Positions 45,650 to 58,200 of a DNA stretch of 64,000 nucleotides are shown piece after piece (the stretch's first letter is position 1; every line of letters starts with the position of its first letter). The notes beneath the pieces were generated by a model. It did not search any database. It had not been told where the DNA came from and saw nothing but the letters and a program-made list of their open reading frames with translations. Position numbers and translations under genes: made by a program. Source of the stretch: Parelaphostrongylus tenuis (lineage: Eukaryota > Nematoda > Chromadorea > Rhabditida > Metastrongylidae); contig JAHQIW010000358.1 of assembly GCA_019055375.1 (NCBI GenBank), positions 1 to 64,000 on the forward strand, written 5' to 3'.

Positions 45650-45845
45650 GCTTTTCACTAGGCGTCGATTCCTCTATAGAGGATTATTTAGCAACAGGAA
45701 ATCGACTAAACTGATGGAGGGAGGTACTGATGAGTCCCAATAGGACGAAATAGGCCCCATTATAGCGCTAGACCTAACAGCTCAAAGCCTGTCATATCGT
45801 CATCAGATTATATCGTTTTCAGCAAGTCTATAAAAAGGTGGAAAA
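45650..45845 (+). mobile_element. Single class 1 hammerhead-bearing repeat
   Basis: Matches one half of the 6055-6460 foldback: GGCGTCGATTCCTCTATAGA, the ribozyme block, GACCTAACAGCTCA, and the end TCATCAGATTATAT.GTTTT. Confidence 0.6.
45721..45770 (+). ncRNA. Hammerhead ribozyme, class 1, core intact, helices I and III decayed
   Basis: Core CTGATGA at 45727-45733, stem II GTCC-CAATA-GGAC, and GAAA are all intact. Stem III (ATAGG...CCATT) and stem I pair poorly. Confidence 0.6.
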
Positions 45846-46164
45846 GTTCTTGTTCAACAAGAAACTGTGGTTCACTAATCATTGCCGAATAACGGAAAAG
45901 AATCGTTTTGAGTTCTTCCTCCCCAACTGAGACTTTCTTATGGAATCAGCACTTCTACACATTTTTGACGTAAAGATAAAAGTTATAACAGCTACTTAGT
46001 GAATCTCTCTTAATTTTTATAAATTCCAAGAAGAAAATTATAGTAAACTAGCCCTAGCTTTGAAATTTATTCAATTGCGATCATTTTCAGTTTTATTTTA
46101 CACAATGTGAGCTAACTTCCCACGAGCCACTGGCTCATTATATTAGTTATTCTCATAACTTTCG

Positions 46165-46895
46165 GCACTAGAGCAATATATATCAAATGTATTGACCAAA
46201 AGTAATTAAAATTGCTTAGCAGTGCTATTTACTAATGTTGCACTCATAGAATACGTCATCCTTGGGTTTAAAAAAGTTGTCTATACTCGGTGAAAATGTT
46301 TGATGCCTCAAAACTTCTTATTGCTCAGGAAGTACTCCAGCGACTGGAAGACGTGATAGCCAGACGGCGAGAAGTCAGTACTGCACGCCGCACAAACTAA
46401 GAACTCTCAGCCCAGTTCGGTCAACTTCGTTTTTGTTAATATGCCGACATACAGCTCTGCGTTGTCTCGAAGCAGGATAAAACTGACGTGAAGTCGACGT
46501 AAAAGGGCCCGATTGTAGTAGTCCAGGTGCTCACAGAAGCACTTGGCGTTGATTGCCTCTTTCACTGGCACCACGTCCCAATGAATCGGCCCGGTCCGCT
46601 CCCAAAAGGTGATGGCCAGGCCTTTGCGCAAATCGATTTAGACGTGTTCGAGTTCCTCATTGGCTGGTGACAAATTTCTCTTTGCACTACGTTGACTTTC
46701 GCAGATATCCACTTTTCGTCGGCAGTGATGGTGATTTATGGATTTATGGAGGAAGTGATTTGTCGATGAGTTAGACGGAAATGGAGCGCGAAGATGACGA
46801 CGAAGAGCTTTCTAAACTTGCCTTGCTTTTAGCAATTTTAATTACTTGTAGTTGATGAATTTAGGGCTTATTGCTCTAGCGCTAAGATTTAGAAG
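46165..46895 (-). mobile_element. Mariner-like transposon with transposase remnant
   Basis: Between inverted ends (CACTAGAGCAATATATATCA, AGTAATTAAAATTGCT and their complement at 46825-46885) the minus strand encodes ITADEKWIS, then after a shift WERTGPIHWDVVPVKEAINA, YYNRALLRR and LLRDNAELYVG...KTKLTELG, and finally LSNKKF. These are the central catalytic blocks of mariner transposases. At the second catalytic block the usual DNA(R)PH reads DNAELY. The N-terminal DNA-binding part is missing and frames are broken, so it is dead. The ends match the foldback MITEs at 17393, 19905 and 41110. Confidence 0.75.
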
Positions 46896-46899
46896 AAGA

Positions 46900-48060
46900 T
46901 TCAATAGTAAACAAAACAGTTTGATTTTTCTGTCGAGACAGGGTATCACAATTTATAGATGAGTACATTTTTTGTGGTAGTAAGTGAGTAATATTGCATC
47001 ACATCAAAGTTCATAGCTCCTTATCAATATACATTGGAGAAAGATAGTGAAAAAGATTTTTTTCCGAAGAAAAGCATTTTAATGTCATCGCGAAAGAATA
47101 AAACACACTGTGCAGTCCTTTTGTGAAACAAAGACGAATATAGTTATCGTGATGCGCGATCTAACTACTCAACGATAAACCTGTTCGTTAAAAAACCTTC
47201 TCCCCCCTATCCTTGGACTTTCAATAACCATTTAATATCTCAAATCTTGGCAAATTCAATGTGGCATTTGGAATCAAAAAACGTCTTCTTGAAATTCTGT
47301 AGCAGTGCAAATCATTTACGTTTCACGTTGCGAGAGCACTTTTCGCTCTGTCACGGTTTGTGGGTGGTTTTACAAAAAGTGATAACACACATTCAAAAAC
47401 TCGTGAAACAGAGTTTTTGAATTCAAATTTGTTTATTTAAAAGGTTTTTTAGAGCGGTAATAATATTTCGCTTTACGCTAAAGTATACATTCACCTGAAG
47501 TACAGAATATCGTTAGCAATTACAAAATTTTAAAAAAACCCGAAAATCTTTCTGAAATGAAAGGAAACTTTTCTGAACAGATCTAAAAATTGCGTCGTTT
47601 CCGTGCAGCACTTTAAATCGCCAAACGCGCCGTGAGTCTCGTTTGTTTTCTAAAAATTTCTTTCCACTTTATAAAACATTTTCCAGCTTTTCGCATTAGA
47701 TTTTCAAAGGAAATCTTGCTCTATCGTTCTACAAAAACTAGCGTCCTTATTTTCCTTCTATATCGCTGCGATGATATGTGAAGAATCTAGCAAAAAGTTC
47801 AAGCAGCGGCCTACCCCAGATCTAAAACGTATTTTTCCTCTCACTCATACAGCGTTGTATGAAAATGTTTACAAAAATCAATTTTAGCACCACAATAAGT
47901 TGGTATTCGAGTGACTGAATGAATTTAAGTTCAGACAAAAGCCATCCGCAGGCCATACATGAGCGAAAAATTGAACCGGTTGTAAATTTTATTAACTGCT
48001 GTGACTTATTAAGAAAACCCTCTTAAACCCAGTGTAGTAATGAAATCAACAAGATTTTAA
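46900..48060. other. Spacer, no gene recognised
   Basis: AT-rich with loose repeat similarity at 47210-47340. Nothing supportable. Confidence 0.35.
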
Positions 48061-48094
48061 ACTTTTAGTCGAGTCTGTGAAAATGTTTAGAGCT

Positions 48095-48155
48095 TTTCGA
48101 GGTTGGTACGTCAGAGCCATACGTACGTTTGGCCGGTGCTGTCTCTTCATAAGTG
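48095..48155 (-). ncRNA. Decayed class 2 hammerhead
   Basis: Stem I is well kept (AGCCA/TGGCT) and stem III is ACGTACGT, but the core reads CTTATGA and the GAA block is CAA. Confidence 0.5.
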
Positions 48156-48366
48156 GCTGATGCCCTATACTTTTTCTATACCAGGAACGAGGAGACATTT
48201 ACTTATGATGATAGTACGTGATAATGTCTTATTACCATGTTTTCCGTCATATTCATAACCAGCCGTAGTCCATCGACTGAAAAAATGGTGAAAATACAAT
48301 ATCACGTCCTATCACCATAAATAATGTCTCCCCATCCTTGATATAAAGTAGGCAGTGTTTGGCGTG

Positions 48367-48411
48367 GGCCACTGATGAAGCGGGAGACACCGCCGAAACG
48401 TACGTAAGGCT
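48367..48411 (+). ncRNA. Hammerhead ribozyme, class 2, core intact
   Basis: Core CTGATGA (48372-48378), stem II GCGG-GAGACA-CCGC with an A-C mismatch at its base, GAA, stem III ACGTACGT with the canonical A15.1-T16.1 pair, cleavage-position A. Stem I GGCC/GGCT pairs after one mismatch next to the core. Confidence 0.65.
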
Positions 48412-48469
48412 GTGACATGACAACCTCTAAGAGGCTCCGACCATTCTCACAAACTATATTGAAGACACA

Positions 48470-49234
48470 GGCATTGAATATATTGTAAAGAAGGCTTTCA
48501 AATGATAGTATACCAGTATGCTTGAGGCTAGGTTTGAAACCAATCGTTGAGATGGATCTTTCGAATGAGTGTCAGAAGTATCAGAAGGAGAAAAGCTCCA
48601 TCTAGTAAAGAAGGCCCTCAAATAATCTTGTACCAATCGAATATTGGTACCCGCAGTACCCGAGTGGAATAACCATAGGACTGGTGAAGTAGAGCGGAAA
48701 CTTAAAACCTGATGATATGAAAAATATAACCGAGATGAAAGTTAATTACACTCGCATCAAACATTCTTGTTATTATATTTCACAACGTACACTGTCACTC
48801 AAACAAAAATCAGGCAGCAAATAGATGGTTACTTCATGATTTTGATGACCAACGTTTTCGCAGGTGACATAAGTGCTCAGTAATGAAATGACATTACTAA
48901 TATATCGAAAGACCAACTTTCACTCAATCTGAGCATGAATATCAAGATTGTCTTATGATAGTGACCTGATTTGAGACAACACGCCTAATTTTTCCTCATG
49001 AGAGTCTAATGGCCCTGAGAATGACAAAACAAGCGGCATGTTAGCTATCGTTCCAAAAGAATATGTATTAACCTCGCTTAAGTTTCGAAAAAATCGTCAA
49101 CAGGACTATTTACGCATTACTATTAGTCGTTAAGTAAAGTAGGTCCGTGATTGTTTTTACGATAACCATTACTCTTTCATATCACTAGTGAACATTATAA
49201 ATTCTTGCTATTGATTTTTTTCACTTTGAAGTGG
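48470..49234. other. Region upstream of SLC17-like gene 3
   Basis: 48480-48640 holds two copies of a short motif (AAGGCTTTCAAATGATAGTA, AAGGCCCTCAAATAATCTTG) also seen at 7290, 9800 and 61980 in units A, B and C. No exon seen; the promoter could lie here. Confidence 0.35.
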
Positions 49235-49251
49235 CCTCTTTCTCAGGTGCT
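49235..49251 (+). promoter_or_regulatory. Likely trans-splice acceptor before the start codon
   Basis: TCTTTCTCAG ends at 49246, only five bases before ATG at 49252. A 3' splice site so close to the start codon is typical of nematode spliced-leader addition. An ordinary 5' exon cannot be ruled out. Confidence 0.5.
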
Positions 49252-52200
49252 ATGAAGAAATCAAGTTTCGTGAGGTTTGCCATACTAGGAGTTGCCTTGA
49301 TAGCATTTACATCGATGAATGCTAACTTGAATATTCTCGGCTTTACCGTAATCTGCATGGAAGATGTCGTTCACTCGCAGAGCACTAACGAAACTGAAGA
49401 GGGTAAGAAGTTTTGAAGAGTAATAGAACCCACAAAGGCCGATGTCTCTATAATATCCACATGAACGGTTGTGTCGCATCGGTATCACATTGATCACTGG
49501 CGACAACTTCAATCAATTGAGGATTTTTAGAGACATTGCCCAGATGATTTGGGTGAGATGTGATATTTGCAGCAGATCCGGAGTCTTCCATAGCGATGGT
49601 GAAAAGTCGTGGACAACAAAGATACATTGTTGAATAGTTATTGTTGCTTTTGCTGTTAATTTGCTCATAGAAACAAAACTTTCAAAATTTTCAAAACTTT
49701 TTGCTTAACCTATGTTCAGCGGGAATACTACTTAAGCTAACCGATCGCGGAAGCAAATTTCAATTTTAGCACTCTAAAAGGACTAAGAAAAAAGAGTAAT
49801 CACCTTTGAATGTGAATGCCAATTGAGATATAAGCTAGTGATCATAAAAAGCACTAACTTTGAGGAAATTTTGGAAGTTAACGTTGATGGTCGGGTGACG
49901 GTGTACTAGAATGACCTATTTGTTTGGGAAAATTTCCAATTCTTCAGCCGTTCCTTAAGATCTGGAATAATGTAATAAAATGGAAAGTAGGGTTCTACTT
50001 TGTAAATATAGAAGCGTTGAATCTAATGCAGTTTGCAACAAGTTTCTATTTCAGGTCACTGGCTGAATGATCCCAAGAAGAAAAGTGTGTTGTTTTCTGT
50101 TATTGCAATAGGACAACTGCTAGGAACTTTTCCTATCGTCTCTCGTATGCGAATAATGGGAATGAGGTAAGTAATACCTATGAAAACGTATTCATATTGT
50201 CTGTTTAAGAACGATGGAACTGTTTCGTTTTAAGGTACACCTTTTCAATTTACGCAATCCTATCAGCCATCGCGACACTAGCGCTCCCATTAGCTGTCGA
50301 ACTTGGGCATCTTTTCCTCACGGTCATCAGATTCATTCAGGTGTAGGATCCTAAATTATTATGGCTTATAAATGCTAAAAATAATTTTTACACAATGCTC
50401 AAATAGAAATTCCGTGACAAAAGGCAAGTAGAAATAGTAGCTTTTTACCTTTCATTTCGATTGCTTCTTGAGAACACGCTCATATTTCAATATGTCTGAT
50501 AGTTATTTTCGTGCCATGCATGTTGTTTGTCAATACACGTGTTTCGGCCTTCCACCCTCGCCACTTTCATGGTACATTTCGCCTAAGCCTATCCCTTTCA
50601 GGGGAGAACCCTCGTACATGATGAATCGCAGACGAACGTTTAACACGCTCCAATAAGTGATGAAGTCACCCAACAGGCGGTGTTATGCACTGGATTGTTT
50701 TTGGCTGGTAATCGCGAAATATCATACATTCCGTCTAGGTGTTTTATGCTCGGACTATAGACACCGTGCTACTGAAGATGTTGCAAGGCCGAAAAACTGT
50801 ATTGGACTGTATAAGTGCCCATATCAGACCACATGCTTGGCTCAAAAAAAAGAACCATCAGGCATATAGAAATTTTTTAAGTGTTATCTTACAGAAAGAG
50901 TTGTCATCAGAAAACTGCCAGCATTCATTGAAAAATTTTTTGATTCAAAAGATAAAAAGCGGCGTCTTTACATGAAAGAAAGAAGAAGAGAGAAAGCAGA
51001 TAGAATACTGCAGCAAAACTATATTCCAAAGCGATTTTCACTGTCCATATGCGATTCTTTGTTTGATATAAAATGCCCAAATCTATGAACCAGAATGGCC
51101 CATCTGATCTGGTACGTATTTATTGTATTCAGTCACAAACGAGCGCACTCGAACTGAGCGTCCCAATGACAGCATGGAAATCTCATAATATATTCAACTT
51201 TAACTCACGTTGATGAACAAAAACACCACCTTTTCTCAAAAAAACCGCCGACCACCATCATTAAAGTTGTTTGAACCACAGATGAATGTTATTGCCTCGA
51301 CATTCATTCTTTTTGCTGATTTCGAGGAAAAGGCGGAAAGCTGTTTACTATGACTGCAGCTATAACAAAGTTTGAAACAGTAAAGTAGACGCTCTGTCAG
51401 CCGTAACTCATCAGAACCGACCAGTCTAGACCGAAACATCAAGTGATTCTTCCACTTCGTCCAGAGTGATAGATTCTCGGCGTCGCTGCTATCAGTTGTA
51501 GACGTGAGCCGTCGGGTAGGTAGCACTGATAAAACAAGTGAGAACACCGAAACGTACGTCCGCCCACTTGAAACACATTCAAATCAGACCTATGAAAGGT
51601 CTATAAAACTATACCGAATTTCCAAACGAACTCTCAAAGCAGTCGATTGGGAGGTAGTCATAGAAGCTATTTCACGTGATGAAGTAAACGGCGTGATGAG
51701 TTCTCACCTATTAGCTAAATTAAACTTGACCGTATTAAAAAGATCAGAAATAATCTATCACTTTACATGTGATGTCGTCTGTGCCATAAATCATAACCGA
51801 AGCAGTTTCATAATTGTTTTAATGGCAATTTGACCTTGAACATTTTAGGGTTTCTCAGTGGCGATCACTATTGTGAGCTTTGGTGCTGTAGCAACACAGT
51901 GGTCAGCTCTTAGGGAGTCTGCTACCTATATCGCCATACTCTCCTGTTGTACGCAAGTCAGCCTTAATCCTCCCATTTGTTAACGTTGACAAAATGAAGA
52001 GAAATGATAAAATCCTATAAATCAATGATATATGGAAACTTGCTTAGGTTCGCTGAACGTCTCAAATAGTGAACGTTGCATTGATTATTTACTCAGAGAT
52101 CGCTCCCACATAGGACTGATAGCAGCACAATTGCTTTATGATCTCATTACCTGATTCTAAATGTGACAAACTCGCGCAATTTCTTTGCCAATAATTCTGT

Positions 52201-55200
52201 GTCAGATAGAGTACAAAACACTTTGTGGTTAATAATTAATTCAAAACTGAACAAGGCTCTTTTCATTTAGCCACTTTTAGCGTCGTTATGGTGTTATGAA
52301 TATACCCAATGATGTTGAGTGATGTGCAAAACTTCGACGACAGGAGGGACTCTAAAGCGTATTTCAGCCTTTCCTGGGTCGCGTGCTTAATCGATCGCAC
52401 TACCGTCGCCTGCTTCTCATCACTCCTTGTACACTACAATGCATTTGTGTGTCAGCAACCAACCATCTACGGTTTGGCCTGTTGTTCGATAGCGACATTG
52501 AACCCAGCCACGCTAAACCGCTTTTAGCGCTGTTATGGTGTTATAAACCAAGTACCGCCTAACGTCAAAGTTTTGAACGCCACGCAATCTTTTTGACTTC
52601 CATTCAAGATTGCTTAATTGTCTTATGAAATGACTCCCGACAAAGCGTTTTGTTCATAACAAAGAAGTGGAAAAATTTTGAATTTTTTCTCACTTTCTAT
52701 TGAAATAAAATTTGTTAAAGAATTATCTAAAGTGTTGCTAACTAACGAATTCAGCTAGGAGTCGTTCTTGTGATGCCAGTGGCTGGTGTATTTTGTGAGT
52801 CCCTCGGCTGGAGACCGTTGTATTATTTGTTCGGAACAATTGGCTTGCTTTCGACGGCGGCCTTCTTTTATTTGTACAAAGACGATCCAAGAAAACACAG
52901 GTAAGCTCTTTGCCCTTGCTCAGAGCGTCTCATTCAAGGTAGGCTTTCCTACGAACAAAATGAGATTCTTTTGAAGCCATATCTCTTTATCCAAGAGGTA
53001 AAAATTCACTCATCCTGTGGCTATAAATTTCTGATTTCGCACACGACCAAAGTCCTTTTTTGTGGAGTCGCACTTGGTGACCAACAGAGTGAATAAAAAA
53101 GCGGAATTTCCAGGCAGAACAAGATACGTGTCTTTATCGCGCTTGCGTCGAATGTTTTAAAATTTGTTGGTCGTATCAAACACTTTTTATTCTTGTTGCC
53201 GCAAAATTAAAATCAAAAAAGAATTCGGCTCATTTTTGACGAGCAAGCACAGTGGTATTTTTCCCTATCTCACACAAAAATTGTTTTGGCGCATTTCCTG
53301 ATCTCGAAACTGGCAAGTTCAATTTGGCTAAAACACAGTCGGCTAAATTCCTCTATAAGCCCAATAAAAGCACCAACCTGGGTGAGTGGTAAAGTCGAGG
53401 ATGTCTATGCCAGTAAACGACCCACATCACCTCAACTGTAGGCGTCAATTTCGAGCTCACAGCACTTTGAGTGAATCCATTTGCATGGTCAAACTCGTGT
53501 TCACAGAAGCGCTAAAGATGCCTACTTTTCCATTGTCGCATTTTCCTAGGGTGAATCTTCTTTCGAATACGATAAACTTAATTTATTGCGAATCATGTGG
53601 GAACGGATACGCTAGCGAAACAGGTAGACCTTTTCTGGTCGTGTAAAAGGGCACTTAGTTGAGAAACTCAATGTTAATTGATTTGAATAGATAGTGATTT
53701 AATAACCTCGGGTCTGTTCATTTAGAAATCAGTGAGTAACTCTTGTGCCTCTGTTATAAAAAAGGTTATTGCAAAATGAGGAACATTCTATGAATCCGGT
53801 GAGCAAAGTTGGCATGCTTTGAGAGAAAGAAAGAGAAACAGAGAGAAGGAGAGAGAGAGAGGGAGAGAGACAGGAAGAGAGGGAGAGACAGGAAGGGAGG
53901 GGAGCGAGAGAGGGAAGGAGGGAGAGAGAAAGAAAGATAGAGTCCTAAAGGAAAATATGATGTAGGAAATATACAAATTTTAATGGTTACAATTTAGACG
54001 GTGTTCTTTTTTGGTCTATGATTCGTGAACTGCTGACTGAAAACAGAAGCATGTCATAAATTTCTATTTGAGAAAGAATTGACGAGATTTTATATATCCA
54101 GTTGTTTTTAAGGATGGTTAGTGCGAAAGAATTGAAGGCGATCACGGCTGGTAAGGAAGGACAACAGGAACGAGGACCAGTGCCGTACATGAAGATTTGC
54201 AAAGATCCATGCATACAAGCCGTCTTGCTCTTTTCTCTTAGTAGTATAGCTACATACTTTATTTTTGTATCCTTCGGACCAACTTTTATGAACAAGGCAA
54301 GAGCGAAATTTCTATTCATTTTGCGCTAAATCAAACATAACTTCAAATATACATTTAGTTCAAAAAAATCTAACCGATTTTTCGAGAAATCTTTTCTACA
54401 CAAGCTTCAAAAAACCGCAACGAAAATTGCAAGCACTTTTTTCACCAAGACTTTATTTTTGAAAAAAATGAAGCCATAGCCTAAAATATTATCTATCCAG
54501 TCGTGGGGCAGAAATAGTACACTTTCCGTGCTCTCAAGGCACTACGGAAACTGTTGAAGTTGAGAATTAGAAGTGGTACTAGAAAAGAAGCGTATTCGCC
54601 TTTCTATACAGCATTAATTTGAACTGGCAATCGAACTGATAATATCATTCTTCCATTATTTTGCAGTCTTATTTTGCATAATCAGTCGTCACATTTTATT
54701 GCGAGGATCCGAGCACCACATTTGTTTGATTCTTTTCTCAAATTCATCCTCCACAGAGGTGTTCCAATATTTCGCCTGTTATTTGACTGTTGCTTCAAGA
54801 GTTCGCCTTTTTCATAAATTCCGTAAAACGCCGGCCTAGTCGAATTATCTTTCTACCTCAAGCATGGACGACAGAAGGCGTTTCTACGTAGTTGCAAGTG
54901 TTGGGTAAGGTGAAAAACTACCCTTTCTTCCTGACAGCCTGCATTATTAAACACTCGGCTGCCGCTAACTCACCCTTCATCCTTTCCTCATTGGATAAGT
55001 CTAGAAGGCAAGGAACTTGTAGTGGATCAATTGCTGAAAGCTGCGCCGTGAAATTGATTCCAATGAAGCATTTCAAAGGTGAATGATTGCGTATCTGGCC
55101 CTCGAAATAGCTCGTCGTAGTCAACCAATATAATGTTAATATATTCTCAAAGATTCCTGGTAGTAATTTGATGGCCGAGAAGGGAGGAAAGGTATAGGAA

Positions 55201-58200
55201 GCTTTACGAGATCGCACTGTTGACCACGTGTGTCTAGCAGGCACATCTAATCACTACACTCTATTAGGGAATAGTGGAAAATCCAATCCGTGTATTACGG
55301 CTCGACAGTAGTCCACTCACTGTATATCTCGACATGTTGGCGACACTGTTTAGCATGCTGACTTTCTAGTATGTGAACTCTTCGGGCTTCTGATGCTCAT
55401 ATCCGCGAGGGACTAGAGAAGCTTCATAAGCTCTAGGACACATAGCCTGAGTAAATTGCAGAATTGGAGAATGCTGGTCAAACTATCATAATAATCTAGA
55501 ATAATTCTAGGATAAATCCATTGTAAACAGCAGACTAATAAATGTACTCGGTATAAACAAGTCTACTGAGGTATGATTGCAAATAGAAGATGGCAGCGGA
55601 CACTCCTTAAAGACAAAAGCGAATTCTGAGATGGACTGTTTAGTTTGGCCCTGTATTTCAGCCTATACTTATGCATCGATTGTCATGGAACTAAAGATTT
55701 TCTATATGCCTGATAATCATTATTTGAGCCACGCATGTCAGTGATCTGTCAGTGAGGGCTGACTTATAGAGCCCGATACACGTGTTTCGATCTTGCGATC
55801 TCGTCAGTCGGGCAGTTGCCCTTTCTCGTCTTTTGCTAATCTCTGTGGGTGCTCCAGTAGCCACAATAAGAGTTAGCGACGACGTACGTTTTACACTCTA
55901 TGTCCAGTGAAGAACTCACCAAACACAGGTGTTGTACACTCGAATGCTCGTGGCTAGTATATTTATTATAACATAGCTTTCATTTCGAGTGTTTTCTCAA
56001 GACCACAGCTCAAATTTCAATATGCCTGATAATCATTATTTGTTTCAATTTTACTAAAATACTCAATTTTCGAAAAATTAAAAAATTTTCAGAAAATTCA
56101 ATGCATTCTTTGAATACCTTATTCTTGTGTCATCTCTGAATGAAAAAACGCTTTCACGATCCAATTCTTTCCTTCAAGACCATGAGAAAATTATGCCAAA
56201 GTTAACCGCTGTCAATACCGGTGGTTTTCTGCAGTGAATAGCCAATAGTAATAAGGCCAATAGGAAAGATTATGTGATTGCAGCGTTTGCATGCTGCTCT
56301 CTGTAAAAATTCGTTAACGACGCATCAAAATCAGATAATTTACTCTTATATCGACCGCTTTTCATATACCTGCTCAAAATGACATAATCTGATAAGGATA
56401 CAACATGTTCTGAGCTGATAGCTCTAGTGGTATATAGGCGCCTGCTTCGTCCTATTGGGACTCATCAATACCACTCTCCCTCGGTTCAGCCAATTCTCTG
56501 AGGTTGTGAATAATCCTTTTAAGGAATTGATATCGAGTAAAAAATTACCCCATGTCAGGTGATGCACCTATTTGACATTGTGGTGACCGGCAGTCGAGTA
56601 CGTACTTGTTATAATGAATCACACCTCTTCTATCGACCGCTTTTTATCGCTAATATGTATGCATAATTTCGTCTCTATGTTGGGGTTTCTGCATTGACAT
56701 TCCTGTGTGCTGACCGAGCGAACCTTTAAATATTAAGCCGCTCAGTTTCAAGAATTCAAAGAGCACTGAGAGCAGACTCAACATAAATATCTAGGGAGCG
56801 GTGAGAGGCTGTGAACTTGAGTAGATAGCAACGAACAATGAGTTTGACAAGAATAAAGTAATTCAATACTGAACTTTCTCCTCTAAGAGCGCTTTCACTC
56901 AGGGCAGATTGTGTTATGATGTGAGGAGTCTTCAGAGGAAGGAATTGACTATTGTTATAGTATAATTTCTCCAAGTTGCTCACATGTGCTTCCAAAGGAG
57001 GTCTCCTAAAAATCGCTTTATGAAAATTCTTTTTAAGGTTGCAAGACAGCACGTACACTTCGTGCTAGTGTGTGTGACAATCGGCGGGTGTGTAACCTCA
57101 TTCGTAGCGCCACCAATCGTTGCAGTTGTCTGTCCTAATAATACAGTGGATGAGGTAAGAGATGAGTGCAAACAATATACAAATGAAGCATGTCTATCTA
57201 TATCGTACAAGAGTTCTTTCCTCTCAATAAAACTTGCACGAGGTTCGTATTTTTGCCTCCAAAATCAATAATTAATGTTTCAGCGATATCTCTTTCCTCA
57301 CAAGTTAAACGTACTAGAGCATACTCCATCTGATTATTTGATTATTATTTCGCACATTTGATGAAATCTTATGAAAAATCATTTCAAAGTCTTTACTGTT
57401 ATATTAGCAATCCACCACAGTGCAACTTATACAAGAGGGGTCACCGATGTGTTGTTAATGTCAAGAATCCAATGTCACCGAATTTCCAGTTAAAGTGCCA
57501 TATCATCTGTTATAATCAGGCTCTTTTCCGTTCTAATCATTACTGGACTTTTAAAGTTTGTCCAGAAGGCATCAAAGGTTTCCGCACCTACGTTCAAATG
57601 AGTGCCTCGCGGTTCTCATTACCAACTCAAAGTCGCCACTGCTATGCCATCCAGCCTATGTGTGCCTATAAAAGGTACTTGTTCGACTTTCTGAGCTCTC
57701 ACAAACACGAAGAAAAAAAAATCGAAAGTCAGACAAGTACTTCCACGAGTGCGTACAGGACAGAATGGCACAGCGGTGAGGACATTGAAGCGGTAGTAAG
57801 AATCTTAGGGCAAGTCAAAACGTGAGCTTTGATGCCCTTTTGATGAGCTTCGGAAGTCCAGGACCGAATAGAAAAGGAGAGTGAGTGAATATAGCAAATA
57901 ATATGACTCCTTATCTTAAATTCATCTTCTTGTTTGAGTAAGGTTCGTCTTTTACAGTGTGTGGCGATACATTATTGATCTTTGTATATTACTGGTTATT
58001 GGATCGACTTGAATCAAATCTTAGTAAAAATACGGAATTTTTGCTAAATAATTAGATAGGTATGATGTGGTGCATCTAGGCCTCATCAAAGGCGAGATCG
58101 CCAAAGTTTTAGCCATCGACTGCGAAGGGAAGATACCAAGCTCATGCAGTTTTAATCAGACCAAAGAATAATGCGAAAGATGTTTTTTCAGTGTTCATGT

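Larger units (their letters stand above)
48065..48465. mobile_element. Foldback with class 2 hammerhead motifs in both arms
   Basis: Left arm (48070-48255) and right arm (48285-48460) are complementary: GAAAATGTTTAGAGC.TTT...ATACGTACGTTTGGCC against CCGAAACGTACGTAAGGC...GAGGCTCCGACCATTCTCA. The centre is CATCGACTGAAAAAATGGTG. The left motif (minus) is decayed, the right (plus) has an intact core. Confidence 0.7.
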
